From UBA1431 sp002329665 (lineage in GTDB: Bacteria; Bacillota; Clostridia; Christensenellales; UBA1431), in NCBI GenBank assembly GCA_040772545.1, contig JAXGXY010000001.1:992001-1056000 (forward strand): DNA of 64,000 bases. Reading direction: 5' to 3'. The translations under genes were made by a program, and so were the position numbers. This document shows positions 1 through 8,986 of the stretch, piece by piece. Numbering within the stretch: the stretch's first letter is position 1; the number at the start of each line of letters is the position of its first letter. A model generated the notes under the pieces. That model was given only the letters and a program-made list of their open reading frames with translations. It ran no database searches and was not told the DNA's origin.

Positions 1-1
1 G

Positions 2-895
2 GCCCTCTTCGGAAGGCTTGAGAAAAAGGGCATCAAGGCCGTTTCCCGCCTGCACCCCGACTACCCGCCGCCGCTGCAGGACATCTTCCTGCCGCCGCCC
101 GCGCTCTACGTCCGCGGCAGACTGCCCGTCCCGCTGGAACGCGCCGTGGCCGTGGTCGGCAGCCGCAGGGCGACGCGTTACGGCCTGGAGGCCGCGTTCA
201 CGATAGGCAGGGACCTCGCGCTTATGGGGATCACCGTCGTATCGGGCCTCGCGCGCGGTATCGACGCGCGCGCGCACGAAGGCGCACTGGAAGCGGGGGG
301 GCCGGTCGCCGGAGTGCTCGGCTGCGGCGTGGACGTAGCGTATCCGAAAGAGAACGCGAGGCTCTGCGACAGGGTGGCCGAATGCGGCAGCCTGCTCTCG
401 GAATACGCTTTGGGAACGCGCCCGCTGCCCGGGAACTTCCCGATGCGCAACCGCATCATGAGCGGGCTGTGCAGGGCGGCCGTGGTCGTGGAGGCCGGGG
501 CAAAGAGCGGGGCGCTGATCACGGCGGACCACGCGCTCGCGCAGGGGCGCGACGTGTACGCCGTGCCCGGGAGCATCTTCTCTCCCGCCTGCGAAGGGAG
601 CAACCGCCTGCTCTCCGACGGCGCGGCGCCGCTTCTGAAAGCGGAGGACATCGCCCTGGCGTACGGTTGGGGGCGGCAGGGGAAAAAAGCGCCGCAAAAA
701 GCCGTTTCAGTCCCGGACGACCCGCTCCAGCAGAGGATCGCAGCGCGGCTTTCATCCGGCCCGGCGTCCTTTGACGAACTGGCCGACGCGCTCGGGATGG
801 AGGCGGGAAAATTAAATTCCGTCTTGACAATCATGGAATTAAGCGGAATAATAATTCAATTATCAGGCAGAATGTTTTCACTGCCGGAGGCATAA
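2..895 (+). CDS. dprA: DNA-processing protein DprA (5' end outside window)
   Basis: DprA binds single-stranded DNA and loads RecA during natural transformation or recombination. The reading frame is open from the first bases of the window, so the gene starts upstream and its N-terminal SAM-like part is missing. The visible 297 residues begin with the typical PDYPPPLQDI and ALYVRG stretch. They continue through the Rossmann-like fold (GSRRATRYG, SGLARGIDARAHEGA, FPMRNRIMSGL, AVPGSIF). A C-terminal winged-helix domain occupies roughly the last 60 residues. The in-frame GTG at 146 lies inside the fold and is not the start. The last 90 bases are clearly A+T-richer than the rest and carry a promoter for topA. 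Identification is firm. Confidence 0.93.
   Translation, partial: ALFGRLEKKGIKAVSRLHPDYPPPLQDIFLPPPALYVRGRLPVPLERAVAVVGSRRATRYGLEAAFTIGRDLALMGITVVSGLARGIDARAHEGALEAGGPVAGVLGCGVDVAYPKENARLCDRVAECGSLLSEYALGTRPLPGNFPMRNRIMSGLCRAAVVVEAGAKSGALITADHALAQGRDVYAVPGSIFSPACEGSNRLLSDGAAPLLKAEDIALAYGWGRQGKKAPQKAVSVPDDPLQQRIAARLSSGPASFDELADALGMEAGKLNSVLTIMELSGIIIQLSGRMFSLPEA
824..852 (+). promoter_or_regulatory. Sigma-A-type promoter for topA inside dprA
   Basis: TTGACA at 824-829 and AATAAT at 847-852 are separated by exactly 17 bases. The pair lies in the A+T-rich 3' end of dprA, about 65 bases before the topA start. It would allow topA-trmFO-hslVU to be transcribed independently of dprA. Confidence 0.6.
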
Positions 896-915
896 ACAAA
901 CAGTTGGAGGAGAAA

Positions 916-3045
916 ATGGCCGACAAGCTCGTCATCGTAGAATCACCCGCGAAAGCCGACACCATCGTGAAACTGCTCGGATCGAAGGAATACAAGGTCG
1001 TCGCGTCCAACGGGCACGTCCGCGACCTGCCCAAAAGCCAGTTGGGCGTGGACACGGAAAACGACTTCGCGCCCAAATACATAACGATCCGCGGTCGCGG
1101 CGACATCATCAGGAAGATCACGAAGGACGCGAAAAACGCGAACGACATCCTGCTGGCCACCGACCCCGACCGCGAGGGCGAGGCGATCTCGTGGCATCTT
1201 TCGAAGATACTCAAACTCGATGAGGGCAAGCCCTGCCGCATCGAGTTCAACGAGATCACCGGCGACGCCGTGAAGCGCGCGATCGCGCACCCGAGGACCA
1301 TCAACACGGACCTTGTCAACGCGCAGCAGGCCCGTCGCATACTGGACCGTCTGGTGGGGTACAAGATCAGCCCGCTATTGTGGTCCAAGGTGAGAAAAGG
1401 CCTGAGCGCGGGTCGGGTGCAGTCCGTGGCCACGCGCATCATCGTGGACCGCGAAAATGAGATACGGGATTTCGTTCCGAAGGAAAGCTGGTCCGTAACG
1501 GCCAGGCTCACGCATCCGCCGCAGAAGAAGGTGTTCGATGCAAAGCTGGTCGGCGACGGGAAGGGGAAGCTGGAACTCAGGGACAAGGCGCAGGCGGACG
1601 CCGTGCTCGAAGCTCTGGAAGGCGCCGCCTATACCGTCGCCAACGTGAAGACCGGCGAAAAGCTCAGGAAAGCGGCGCCGCCCTTCACCACCAGCCAGCT
1701 CCAGCAGGAGGCTTCCAGAAAGCTCGGGTTCACGACCAAGCGCACGATGCTGGTGGCGCAGCAGCTGTACGAAGGCGTAGACATCAAAGGCGGCGCGGCC
1801 GGCCTGATCACCTACATCCGCACCGACTCGGTGCGCATCTCCAGCGAAGCGCAGAAGGCCGCGCGCAAATTTATCTTAAAGCACCACGGCAAGGAGTACG
1901 TACCGGCCAGGCCCAACGTCTACCGCAGCAAGAAGAACGCGCAGGACGCCCACGAAGCGATCCGCCCGACGTCCGTGGAACGCACGCCGCAGAGCATCAG
2001 GGATTCGCTCACCAGCGACCAGTTCAAGCTCTACAGGCTGATCTATAATAGGTTCCTCGCGAGCCAGATGACCCCCGCGCGCTACGATACGGTCCAGATG
2101 GACATAGTGGCAGCTGAATACGTTTTCAGGGCCTACGGCGAGACGAAGGTCTTCGCGGGGTACACGGCCGTGTACATGTCCAGCGCGGACGAAGAGGAGA
2201 AGGAGGGGAAAAACCCGATCCCTCTCCTCAAGGAAGGCGACGTATGCGTGTGCAAGGAACTCGTGCCGGCGCAGCATTTCACGCAGCCGCCGCCGCGCTA
2301 CACGGAAGCCTCTCTGGTGCGCGCGCTGGAAGAAAAGGGGATCGGCAGGCCGAGCACGTACGCGCCCACCATATCGACCATCATCGACCGAGGGTACGTC
2401 AAACGCGAAAAGCGGGTGCTGTACCCGACGGAACTCGGCGAAATAGTGACCAACCTGATGCGCGACCACTTCAACGACATCGTCAACACCGAGTTCACGG
2501 CCGACATCGAGGAACAGCTCGACGAGGTCGCCGAGGGGCACAAGCCCTGGACGCAGGTTTTAAGGGACTTCTACGGGCCGTTCTCCGAAACGCTCGAGAA
2601 GGCCGAGAAGGAGATCGAAAAAGTCGAGATCAAGGACGAGGTCTCAGACGTAGTCTGCGAAAAATGCGGCGCGAACATGGTCTACAAGCGGGGCCGGTTC
2701 GGGACGTTCCTCGCCTGCCCCAATTTCCCCGACTGCCGGAACACCAAGGCAATCGTCGAGCGCCTGGACGTCCCATGCCCCAAATGCGGCGCCTCCCTGA
2801 TCAAGCGGCGCACCAAAAACGGCAGGCGGGTCTTCTACGGGTGCGAGAACTACCCGGCCTGCGATTTCGTGGCCTGGGACCCGCCTGTTAACGAAAAGTG
2901 CCCGGAGTGCGGGTCCTATATGGTGGAGAAGACGGCGGCGCAGGGCAAGACCCGCAGGCAGGTCTACAAATGCGCGAACAAGGACTGCGGCCACAGGATG
3001 GATAAACCGGCGAAAACGGGAGGCAGGGACAGGGCGGATGCGTGA
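916..3045 (+). CDS. topA: DNA topoisomerase I (type IA)
   Basis: TopA relaxes negative supercoils through a transient 5'-phosphotyrosine bond. The 709-residue protein has an N-terminal Toprim domain with Glu9 in VIVESPAKAD and the acidic DPDREGE motif. The catalytic tyrosine is Tyr300, in GLITYIRTDS. Three C-terminal four-cysteine zinc ribbons begin with CEKCGAN, CPKCGAS and CPECGSY. The ATG at 916 is chosen because GGAGGAG at 906-912 is ideally spaced from it; a TTG at 904 lies upstream of that site. The gene is followed by trmFO with an 8-base overlap, as in many Firmicutes. Length and domain order are normal for the family. Confidence 0.97.
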   Translation: MADKLVIVESPAKADTIVKLLGSKEYKVVASNGHVRDLPKSQLGVDTENDFAPKYITIRGRGDIIRKITKDAKNANDILLATDPDREGEAISWHLSKILKLDEGKPCRIEFNEITGDAVKRAIAHPRTINTDLVNAQQARRILDRLVGYKISPLLWSKVRKGLSAGRVQSVATRIIVDRENEIRDFVPKESWSVTARLTHPPQKKVFDAKLVGDGKGKLELRDKAQADAVLEALEGAAYTVANVKTGEKLRKAAPPFTTSQLQQEASRKLGFTTKRTMLVAQQLYEGVDIKGGAAGLITYIRTDSVRISSEAQKAARKFILKHHGKEYVPARPNVYRSKKNAQDAHEAIRPTSVERTPQSIRDSLTSDQFKLYRLIYNRFLASQMTPARYDTVQMDIVAAEYVFRAYGETKVFAGYTAVYMSSADEEEKEGKNPIPLLKEGDVCVCKELVPAQHFTQPPPRYTEASLVRALEEKGIGRPSTYAPTISTIIDRGYVKREKRVLYPTELGEIVTNLMRDHFNDIVNTEFTADIEEQLDEVAEGHKPWTQVLRDFYGPFSETLEKAEKEIEKVEIKDEVSDVVCEKCGANMVYKRGRFGTFLACPNFPDCRNTKAIVERLDVPCPKCGASLIKRRTKNGRRVFYGCENYPACDFVAWDPPVNEKCPECGSYMVEKTAAQGKTRRQVYKCANKDCGHRMDKPAKTGGRDRADA

Positions 3046-4390
3046 CGGGAAACGGGTGCGCGTTATAGGCGCGGGGCTCGCCGGATGCGAGGCCGCCTGG
3101 CAGCTTGCGCGCCGCGGGGTTGGCGTGCTGCTGAGCGAAATGAAACCGAATTCGTTTTCGCCCGCGCATTCGTCGGAGGCGTTCGGGGAGCTCGTATGCA
3201 GCAATTCCCTGCGCTCGGACAGCGTACAGAACGCCGCTGGCCTTCTAAAAGAAGAGATGCGGCGGCTCGGCTCGCTGGTGATAAGGGCCGCGGACGAAAA
3301 CAGGGTCCCCGCCGGATCGGCGCTGGCCGTGGACCGCGAAGGCTTCAGCAGGACCCTCACCGACGTGCTGACGAGGCATCCCCTTGTAACGACCGAGCGC
3401 GCGGAGGTCACGCGCATCGACACGGACACCCCTACGATCGTGGCGACGGGGCCGCTCTCGTCCGAGGCGCTCGGGGCGCATCTGTCCCGGCTGCTGGGAC
3501 GGGAGCGCCTGTCCTTCTACGACGCGGCGGCGCCTATCGTGTTCCGCGCGTCGCTGGACATGCAAAGGCTGTTCTTCGCGTCCCGCTACGGCAAGGGCAG
3601 CGACTACCTGAACTGCGCGATGACGCGCGAAGAGTACGAGGCTTTCTGCCACGAGCTGGTGCACGCTGCCACGGCCGAGGTACACGGCTTCGAGGAAAAG
3701 CGCGTGTTCGAGGGATGCATGCCGATAGAGAGCATGGCCAGGCGCGGCCTGATGACGCTCGCCTACGGGCCGCTCAAGCCGGTGGGCCTCAAGGACCCGC
3801 GCACGGGAAAGCGGCCGTTCGCCGTCGTGCAGCTCAGGCAGGACGACAGGGAAGGCTATCTATACAACCTCGTCGGCTTCCAAACGCGCCTGCTTTTCCC
3901 CGAACAGAGAAGGGTCTTTCGCATGATCCCCGGCCTCGAAAAGGCCGAGTTCGCGCGCTACGGGAGGATGCACCGGAACACATACATCGCTTCCCCCGGC
4001 CTGCTCGGCCCGGACTATCGGCTGCTGAAGCACCCGGGAGTCTATTTCGCCGGGCAGATCACCGGGGTTGAAGGCTACGTGGAATCGGCCGCGAGCGGGC
4101 TGGTGGCCGGGGTCTCGATGGCTTGCCGGGTCCTGGGAGAGGAGCCGCCCGTCTTCGGCGCCGACACGGCGCTGGGGGCGCTCGGGCACTACGTGTCCGG
4201 GTACGCAGGATCGGATTTTCAGCCGATGAACATCAGTTTCGGGATCATCAAACCGCCCGAAATACCGATAAAGTCAAAGAGGGCACGGCACGCTTTGATC
4301 GCCGAGCGCGCGCTGGCGGCCGTGGAAAGCATAGGAGACCGGCTGAGAATAGCCGGCCATGAGACGGGAACGGAGGAACGACATGTTTGA
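3038..4390 (+). CDS. trmFO: tRNA (m5U54) methyltransferase, folate/FAD-dependent
   Basis: TrmFO makes 5-methyluridine at position 54 of the tRNA T-loop, using methylenetetrahydrofolate and FADH2. The 450-residue protein opens with the FAD-binding GAGLAGCEAAWQLA. It keeps the cysteine-containing segments LVCSNSLRSD and VFEGCMPIES, which carry catalytic cysteines in this family. It also has the C-terminal FAD-binding GQITGVEGYVESAASG. The start overlaps the topA stop and the end overlaps hslV by 8 bases, so translation is probably coupled across topA-trmFO-hslV. FolD, which makes the methylene-folate donor, is encoded elsewhere in the window at about 24.5 kb. Confidence 0.96.
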   Translation: MRDGKRVRVIGAGLAGCEAAWQLARRGVGVLLSEMKPNSFSPAHSSEAFGELVCSNSLRSDSVQNAAGLLKEEMRRLGSLVIRAADENRVPAGSALAVDREGFSRTLTDVLTRHPLVTTERAEVTRIDTDTPTIVATGPLSSEALGAHLSRLLGRERLSFYDAAAPIVFRASLDMQRLFFASRYGKGSDYLNCAMTREEYEAFCHELVHAATAEVHGFEEKRVFEGCMPIESMARRGLMTLAYGPLKPVGLKDPRTGKRPFAVVQLRQDDREGYLYNLVGFQTRLLFPEQRRVFRMIPGLEKAEFARYGRMHRNTYIASPGLLGPDYRLLKHPGVYFAGQITGVEGYVESAASGLVAGVSMACRVLGEEPPVFGADTALGALGHYVSGYAGSDFQPMNISFGIIKPPEIPIKSKRARHALIAERALAAVESIGDRLRIAGHETGTEERHV

Positions 4391-4913
4391 GGGAACCACC
4401 ATAGTGGCCGTGCGCAGGGACGGAGAATGCGCCGTGGCGGGGGACGGGCAGGTGACGCTTTCGCAGAGCACGGTGATGAAGCAGACCGCCAAAAAGGTGC
4501 GCCGGCTTTATAACAACAGCGTCGTCGTCGGGTTTGCGGGGTCGGTCGCGGACGCGTTCACGCTATGCGAGCGTTTCGAGGCCAAGCTGGAGCAATACTC
4601 AGGTTCGCTCGAACGCGCAGCGGTGGAACTCGCGCAGGACTGGCGGAGCGACAAAAACCTCAGGCGGCTGGAGGCCATGCTGATCGCCGCCGACGCGAGC
4701 GGGCTGCTGCTGATCTCGGGGTCCGGAGAGGTGATCGACCCCGACGAGGGGATCGCGGCGATCGGTTCCGGCGGGATGTACGCGCTCGCGGCCGCAAAGG
4801 CATTGAAGAGCAACACAGTGCTCTCCGCAGAGGAGATCGCGAGGAAGGCGCTGGAGATCGCCGCGGAGATCTGCGTGTTCACCAACGACAACATTTCGTT
4901 GGAGAAAGTGTGA
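4383..4913 (+). CDS. hslV: ATP-dependent protease HslVU, peptidase subunit HslV
   Basis: HslV (ClpQ) is the proteasome-like threonine peptidase of the HslVU complex. The ATG at 4383 follows a good GGAGG site and gives MFEGTTIVAVRR. Removal of the first four residues would expose Thr5 as the catalytic N-terminal nucleophile. The conserved AGDGQVT and GSGGMYALAAA segments are present, and the 176-residue length is normal. An upstream in-frame ATG at 4359 would add eight residues not seen in the family. The gene sits directly before hslU. The xerC and codY genes that flank this pair in Bacillus subtilis are absent here. Confidence 0.95.
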   Translation: MFEGTTIVAVRRDGECAVAGDGQVTLSQSTVMKQTAKKVRRLYNNSVVVGFAGSVADAFTLCERFEAKLEQYSGSLERAAVELAQDWRSDKNLRRLEAMLIAADASGLLLISGSGEVIDPDEGIAAIGSGGMYALAAAKALKSNTVLSAEEIARKALEIAAEICVFTNDNISLEKV

Positions 4914-4924
4914 GGAAGGTGGAA

Positions 4925-6310
4925 ATGAAGGACGCGTTGACGCCTAGGCAGATCGTCGAAGAGCTGGACAGATATATCATCGGGCAGGACAAAGCAAAGC
5001 GCGCTGTCGCGATCGCGCTGAGGAACCGGTACCGCCGCGCCCAGGTCGACCCCGCGATGCAGGAGGAGATTACGCCGAAAAACATCATCATGGTCGGCCC
5101 GACGGGCGTAGGGAAGACGGAGATCGCAAGGCGCCTTGCGCGGCTGGTGAAAGCGCCGTTCGTCAAGGTCGAAGCGACGAAGTTCACCGAGGTCGGTTAC
5201 GTCGGCAGGGACGTCGAGTCGATGATCCGCGACCTGGTCGAGGCGGCCATCCGCCTCGAGAAACAGGCGCGCATGGAAGCGGTGCTGCCCAAGGCGCGCA
5301 TCCTCGCCGAGAACCGCCTCGTCGAGATACTCGCCCCGGGCCCCAGGCCGGCGCAGCGCAGCGTCAACCCCCTGGACGCGCTTTTCGGCAACAAGCCCAA
5401 GCCGCCGGAGCAGACCGAGGCCCAGATCGCTGCGCTCGCCAAACACCGCGACCAGGTCCAGCGCGACCTCGCCGAAGGGAAGCTCGAGGACGACATCGTC
5501 GAGATCGAGGTCGAGGAGAGCATGACGTTCGGGATGGAGGTCATCCCCGGCATGGGGGCCGACATCAACATCGGCGAAATCATGGGCGGGATCCTGCCCA
5601 AAAAGACGAAGAAGCGCAAGGTCCCGGTGCACGAAGCGCGCAAGATCCTCGAACAGGAGGAATCGGACAAACTCATCGACATGGACGACGTGACCGCCCA
5701 GGCCGTGCGCAACGCGGAACAGCACGGGATCATCTTCATCGACGAGATCGACAAGGTGGCCGGCCGTTCGATGGGCGTGGGGCCGGACGTGTCCAGGGAA
5801 GGCGTGCAGCGGGACATCCTGCCCATCGTGGAAGGCAGCACGGTCATGACCAAATACGGGCCGGTGAAGACGGACTACGTGCTTTTCATCGCGGCGGGCG
5901 CTTTCCATGTGGCCAAGGTGTCCGACCTGATCCCCGAGCTGCAGGGCCGGTTCCCGATACGCGTGGAACTCGCCAGCCTGAGCACAGAGGACTTCAAGCG
6001 CATCCTGACCCAGCCGGAAAACGCCGTCATAAAGCAGTACCAGGCCCTGCTTGGCGCGGACAGCATCGAGCTGAACTTCACCGACGGGGCGCTGACCGCC
6101 ATCGCCCAATGCGCTTTCGCGGCCAACGAACAGAGCGAAAACATCGGCGCGCGCCGCCTGCACACCATCATCGAGACCCTCCTCGAGGACATATCCTACA
6201 ACGCGAGCGGCGACCACCCGAAGCTAGAGGTCGTAGTGGACGAAAAATACGTGCACGACCACCTGCCCGAAGACTTCAAGACGAAGAACCTCAAGAAGTT
6301 TATCCTGTGA
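4925..6310 (+). CDS. hslU: ATP-dependent protease HslVU, ATPase subunit HslU
   Basis: HslU (ClpY) is the AAA+ unfoldase that feeds substrates to HslV. The 461-residue protein starts at ATG 4925, preceded by AGGAAGGTGG. It has LTPRQIVEELDRYIIGQ at the N-terminus, Walker A GPTGVGKTE near residue 57, an inserted charged I-domain at about residues 110-240, and Walker B IIFIDEID. The C-terminus ends in KFIL, the tail that docks on HslV in this family. It lies 11 bases after hslV, and transcription ends at the terminator just downstream. Confidence 0.96.
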   Translation: MKDALTPRQIVEELDRYIIGQDKAKRAVAIALRNRYRRAQVDPAMQEEITPKNIIMVGPTGVGKTEIARRLARLVKAPFVKVEATKFTEVGYVGRDVESMIRDLVEAAIRLEKQARMEAVLPKARILAENRLVEILAPGPRPAQRSVNPLDALFGNKPKPPEQTEAQIAALAKHRDQVQRDLAEGKLEDDIVEIEVEESMTFGMEVIPGMGADINIGEIMGGILPKKTKKRKVPVHEARKILEQEESDKLIDMDDVTAQAVRNAEQHGIIFIDEIDKVAGRSMGVGPDVSREGVQRDILPIVEGSTVMTKYGPVKTDYVLFIAAGAFHVAKVSDLIPELQGRFPIRVELASLSTEDFKRILTQPENAVIKQYQALLGADSIELNFTDGALTAIAQCAFAANEQSENIGARRLHTIIETLLEDISYNASGDHPKLEVVVDEKYVHDHLPEDFKTKNLKKFIL

Positions 6311-6348
6311 TTGTCCGATAATCCACCGGACTCTCAATCACAATACCC

Positions 6349-6384
6349 GGCGCAAGCCTTAAATGGCTTGCGCCGTCCATTTTT
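6349..6384 (+). terminator. Rho-independent terminator after hslU
   Basis: A perfect 10-bp stem (GGCGCAAGCC at 6349-6358 paired with GGCTTGCGCC at 6365-6374) closes a 6-base loop. A T-run follows at 6380-6384. A second G+C-rich inverted repeat at about 6392-6424, followed by a T-rich stretch, may back it up. Confidence 0.85.
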
Positions 6385-6495
6385 GGGGACGAAGGCGCGC
6401 GGCGGGAATCGCGCCGCCGCCTGCGCTCTTTTATATTTTCCCCTCTGTTGGGAAACAATAGCAATTAAGACTTGCTGTTTGGAGGAAGAGCGCAT

Positions 6496-8901
6496 ATGAA
6501 GGCAGTCATCATGGCGGGCGGCGTAGGCAGCCGTCTGCGCCCGCTCACGTGCAGGATATCCAAGCCGATGGTCCCGGTAATGGGCCGCCCGGTGATGGAA
6601 TATACATTAATGCATTTGAAGAGGCACGGAATCGGGGACGTATCGGTCACGCTCCAGTACCTTCCCGAAACGGTGGCGGGATATTTCGGGGACGGGTCGG
6701 CGTTGGGCATGAGCATCCGGTACTCATACGAGGACAGGCCGCTGGGAACGGCCGGGAGCGTTTGCAAGGCCGCAGAGGGGTTTACTGACACGTTCGTCGT
6801 GATGAGCGGCGACGGACTCACGGACATCGACATCGGCGCCGCGATCGCCTACCACCGCGAGAGGGAGGCGCTGGCCACGATGGTGCTCAAGCCGATGGAC
6901 TCCCCCATGGAATTCGGCACGGTAATGCTGGGTGAAGACGGCCGGGTCGGCCGGTTCGTCGAAAAGCCGACGCGCGCGCAGGTGTTCTCGGACACGGTGA
7001 ACACGGGCATCTACGTCCTCGAGCCCGAGGCGCTCGAATTCATCCGAAAAGACGCCAGGGAGGATTTCGCAAACGACGTCTTCCCGCGCATCCTCGAGGC
7101 GGGGAAGCCCCTAATCGGGTTCGTGTCCGGGGACTACTGGCTTGACATCGGCTCGGCCGGGGCCTATCTGCGCGCGCACAGGGACGTCATGGACGGGGCG
7201 GTGAGGGCCAAAACGGCCTGGGATAAAGCGCCAAACGGGGTGTTCGTCGCCGAAGACGCGGCGGTCGACGTGGGCGCCGTGCTCGAAGCGCCCTGCTACA
7301 TCGGCGCGGGGTGCGTCATCGGGGAAGGGGCGAAGATCGGGGCGTACTCCGTGATCGGGCCGGGTTGCGCAATAAGCGGCGGCGCGGACATCAAGCGCTC
7401 GGTGCTCTGGTCCGGCGCGCGCGCCGGCGCACGGGCGCAGGTGCGCGGCGCGATCCTCTGCGACGGGAGCGTCCTATTAGAGGGCGCCACGGTATGCGAG
7501 GGCGCGGTCGTCGGCAGCGAAACCGTCGTGGGGAAGAACGCGACGGTTTCGCCCCACGTGATGATCTGGCCCGGGAAACGGATCGCCGACGACGCGAACA
7601 TGCGAAAAAACGTCGTGTGGCAGCCTCTGCCGCCGTCCGGCGCGCTGAGCGAAGGCGGCATGCTCGGGACCTGGGGCGTGGACATGTACCCCGAAGCCGT
7701 TATGGAAATGGTCCGCGCGATGCAAAAGGTTTTCGGACCCCCGGGGCGCGTCCTTTTGGCGCACGAGGGCGGGAGCGTCGCGGCGCTTGTCTGCGACGCG
7801 CTGTCGCTGGGCTGGCGCGCGCTGGGCGCGACGGTGGTGGCTGCCGGGGTCGCCCCGCTGCTCCTGATCCGCGAGGCGCTGATGAGGGGAGAAGCCCAAT
7901 GGGGCATGGTCGTACGCGCCCTCGGCGACGAGGTGAACGTGCGGGTCGTGGATAAAAACGGCATCTGCCTGGGGCGCAAGGCGTTCAGGAAGATCGCGCA
8001 GAACGCCAACGACATGGCCTCGTCCGCCGCGCTGCACCCCGGCCTTAGGGAGATCGCCACGCTGTCGATGGAAGCGGTCGTGAAGAGGCTGAAAGGCACC
8101 ATGCTGCCCTCCGCCAGGGACAGCGTGTTCGTGATCGGCGGGAACGGCACGGGCGCTGACACGCTGATCGTTGCGCTCAAAGCCGTCGGTGCGGCGGTGG
8201 ACACGATGCAGGACCCCGGTGAGATGGAGGAGCTGGTGAATACGGGCTTTTACAGCGCGGGCTTCTTCATCGACGACAGGGACGACGCGCTTAGCATGGT
8301 AACGAAAGACGGCGTATTAAACGAAGTGCAGATGCTGGACACCGCGATCTACGCGCTGGCCCTCAACACCGGCCTGACAAGGATACCGCTGTTCCTCGAA
8401 TGCTCGCAGAACCTCGAGGGATGGCTTAATGAAAGGGGCGTCGAGACGGTGCGCGTCGGCCGGGAGGAGGCCGACGCGTGGGCCGTGCTCGAAGGGCAGG
8501 ACCAGGCGCAGACGGCCATGCTCGTGCTCACGGAGCCCGTGTGCGCCGCGCTCCTCTGCGCGCAGATGTGCATGGCCGACCCCGCCTGGCTGGACGCGCC
8601 TGTGCTGCGGACGGGAGACGTCTGCACGGTAACGCGCGAGGTCGACTGCGCCCACGAGAAGCTGGGCACGCTTATCAAGGAACTCTCCGCCGCCGCGGAC
8701 CCGGGGGACAGGCTGCTGGTCGAGGGCGTGCGCGTCAGGCACGGGGACGGGTTCGCCCTCGTACAGCCGCACGCGTCGCGCGCGCGGTGCAGGATCGTCT
8801 GCCGCGCGAACAACGTGGAGTTCGCCTCCGAGCTGGCCGGTTTCTACGAAGACAGGGTCAAAGCCATACTCGGCCGGGACGCGGACGCCGGCGAAGACTG
8901 A
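6496..8901 (+). CDS. Nucleotidyltransferase fused to phosphomannomutase-like domain
   Basis: This 801-residue protein joins three parts. The first is a sugar-phosphate nucleotidyltransferase at about 1-230 (MAGGVGSRLRPLT, SGDGLTDIDI, NTGIYVLEPE). The second is a left-handed beta-helix of hexapeptide repeats at about 245-370. The third is a phosphohexomutase-like region at about 380-801. Proteins of this build are usually annotated as mannose-1-phosphate guanylyltransferases. In the mutase part the usual TASHNP phosphoserine loop is not recognisable: the matching stretch reads VVRALGDEVNVRVVDKNG. That half is therefore probably non-catalytic. The ATG at 6496 follows GGAGGA with good spacing. 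The sugar substrate cannot be told from the sequence. Confidence 0.82.
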   Translation: MKAVIMAGGVGSRLRPLTCRISKPMVPVMGRPVMEYTLMHLKRHGIGDVSVTLQYLPETVAGYFGDGSALGMSIRYSYEDRPLGTAGSVCKAAEGFTDTFVVMSGDGLTDIDIGAAIAYHREREALATMVLKPMDSPMEFGTVMLGEDGRVGRFVEKPTRAQVFSDTVNTGIYVLEPEALEFIRKDAREDFANDVFPRILEAGKPLIGFVSGDYWLDIGSAGAYLRAHRDVMDGAVRAKTAWDKAPNGVFVAEDAAVDVGAVLEAPCYIGAGCVIGEGAKIGAYSVIGPGCAISGGADIKRSVLWSGARAGARAQVRGAILCDGSVLLEGATVCEGAVVGSETVVGKNATVSPHVMIWPGKRIADDANMRKNVVWQPLPPSGALSEGGMLGTWGVDMYPEAVMEMVRAMQKVFGPPGRVLLAHEGGSVAALVCDALSLGWRALGATVVAAGVAPLLLIREALMRGEAQWGMVVRALGDEVNVRVVDKNGICLGRKAFRKIAQNANDMASSAALHPGLREIATLSMEAVVKRLKGTMLPSARDSVFVIGGNGTGADTLIVALKAVGAAVDTMQDPGEMEELVNTGFYSAGFFIDDRDDALSMVTKDGVLNEVQMLDTAIYALALNTGLTRIPLFLECSQNLEGWLNERGVETVRVGREEADAWAVLEGQDQAQTAMLVLTEPVCAALLCAQMCMADPAWLDAPVLRTGDVCTVTREVDCAHEKLGTLIKELSAAADPGDRLLVEGVRVRHGDGFALVQPHASRARCRIVCRANNVEFASELAGFYEDRVKAILGRDADAGED

Positions 8902-8906
8902 TACGG

Positions 8907-8935
8907 TTGTCAATCCCGCCGTCATCCGGTATAAT
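8907..8935 (+). promoter_or_regulatory. Sigma-A promoter for RNase J gene
   Basis: TTGTCA at 8907-8912 and a perfect TATAAT at 8930-8935 are separated by 17 bases. The start codon of the RNase J gene lies about 50 bases downstream. Confidence 0.85.
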
Positions 8936-8986
8936 ATGCCTAAGTGAATCGGACGGCATCATACCGGAAAGCGAGGAAAATTTCAT

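Noticed and set aside
4508..6217. Long - strand frame of 569 codons opposite hslU
   Set aside because: It is antisense to a clearly coding gene with strong codon-position G+C bias, which opens long shadow frames. The translation is repetitive in Arg, Asp, Leu and Val, and no ribosome site is visible.
6311..6499. 62-codon frame after hslU
   Set aside because: It spans the hslU terminator and the ribosome site of the next gene, so it is not a real gene.
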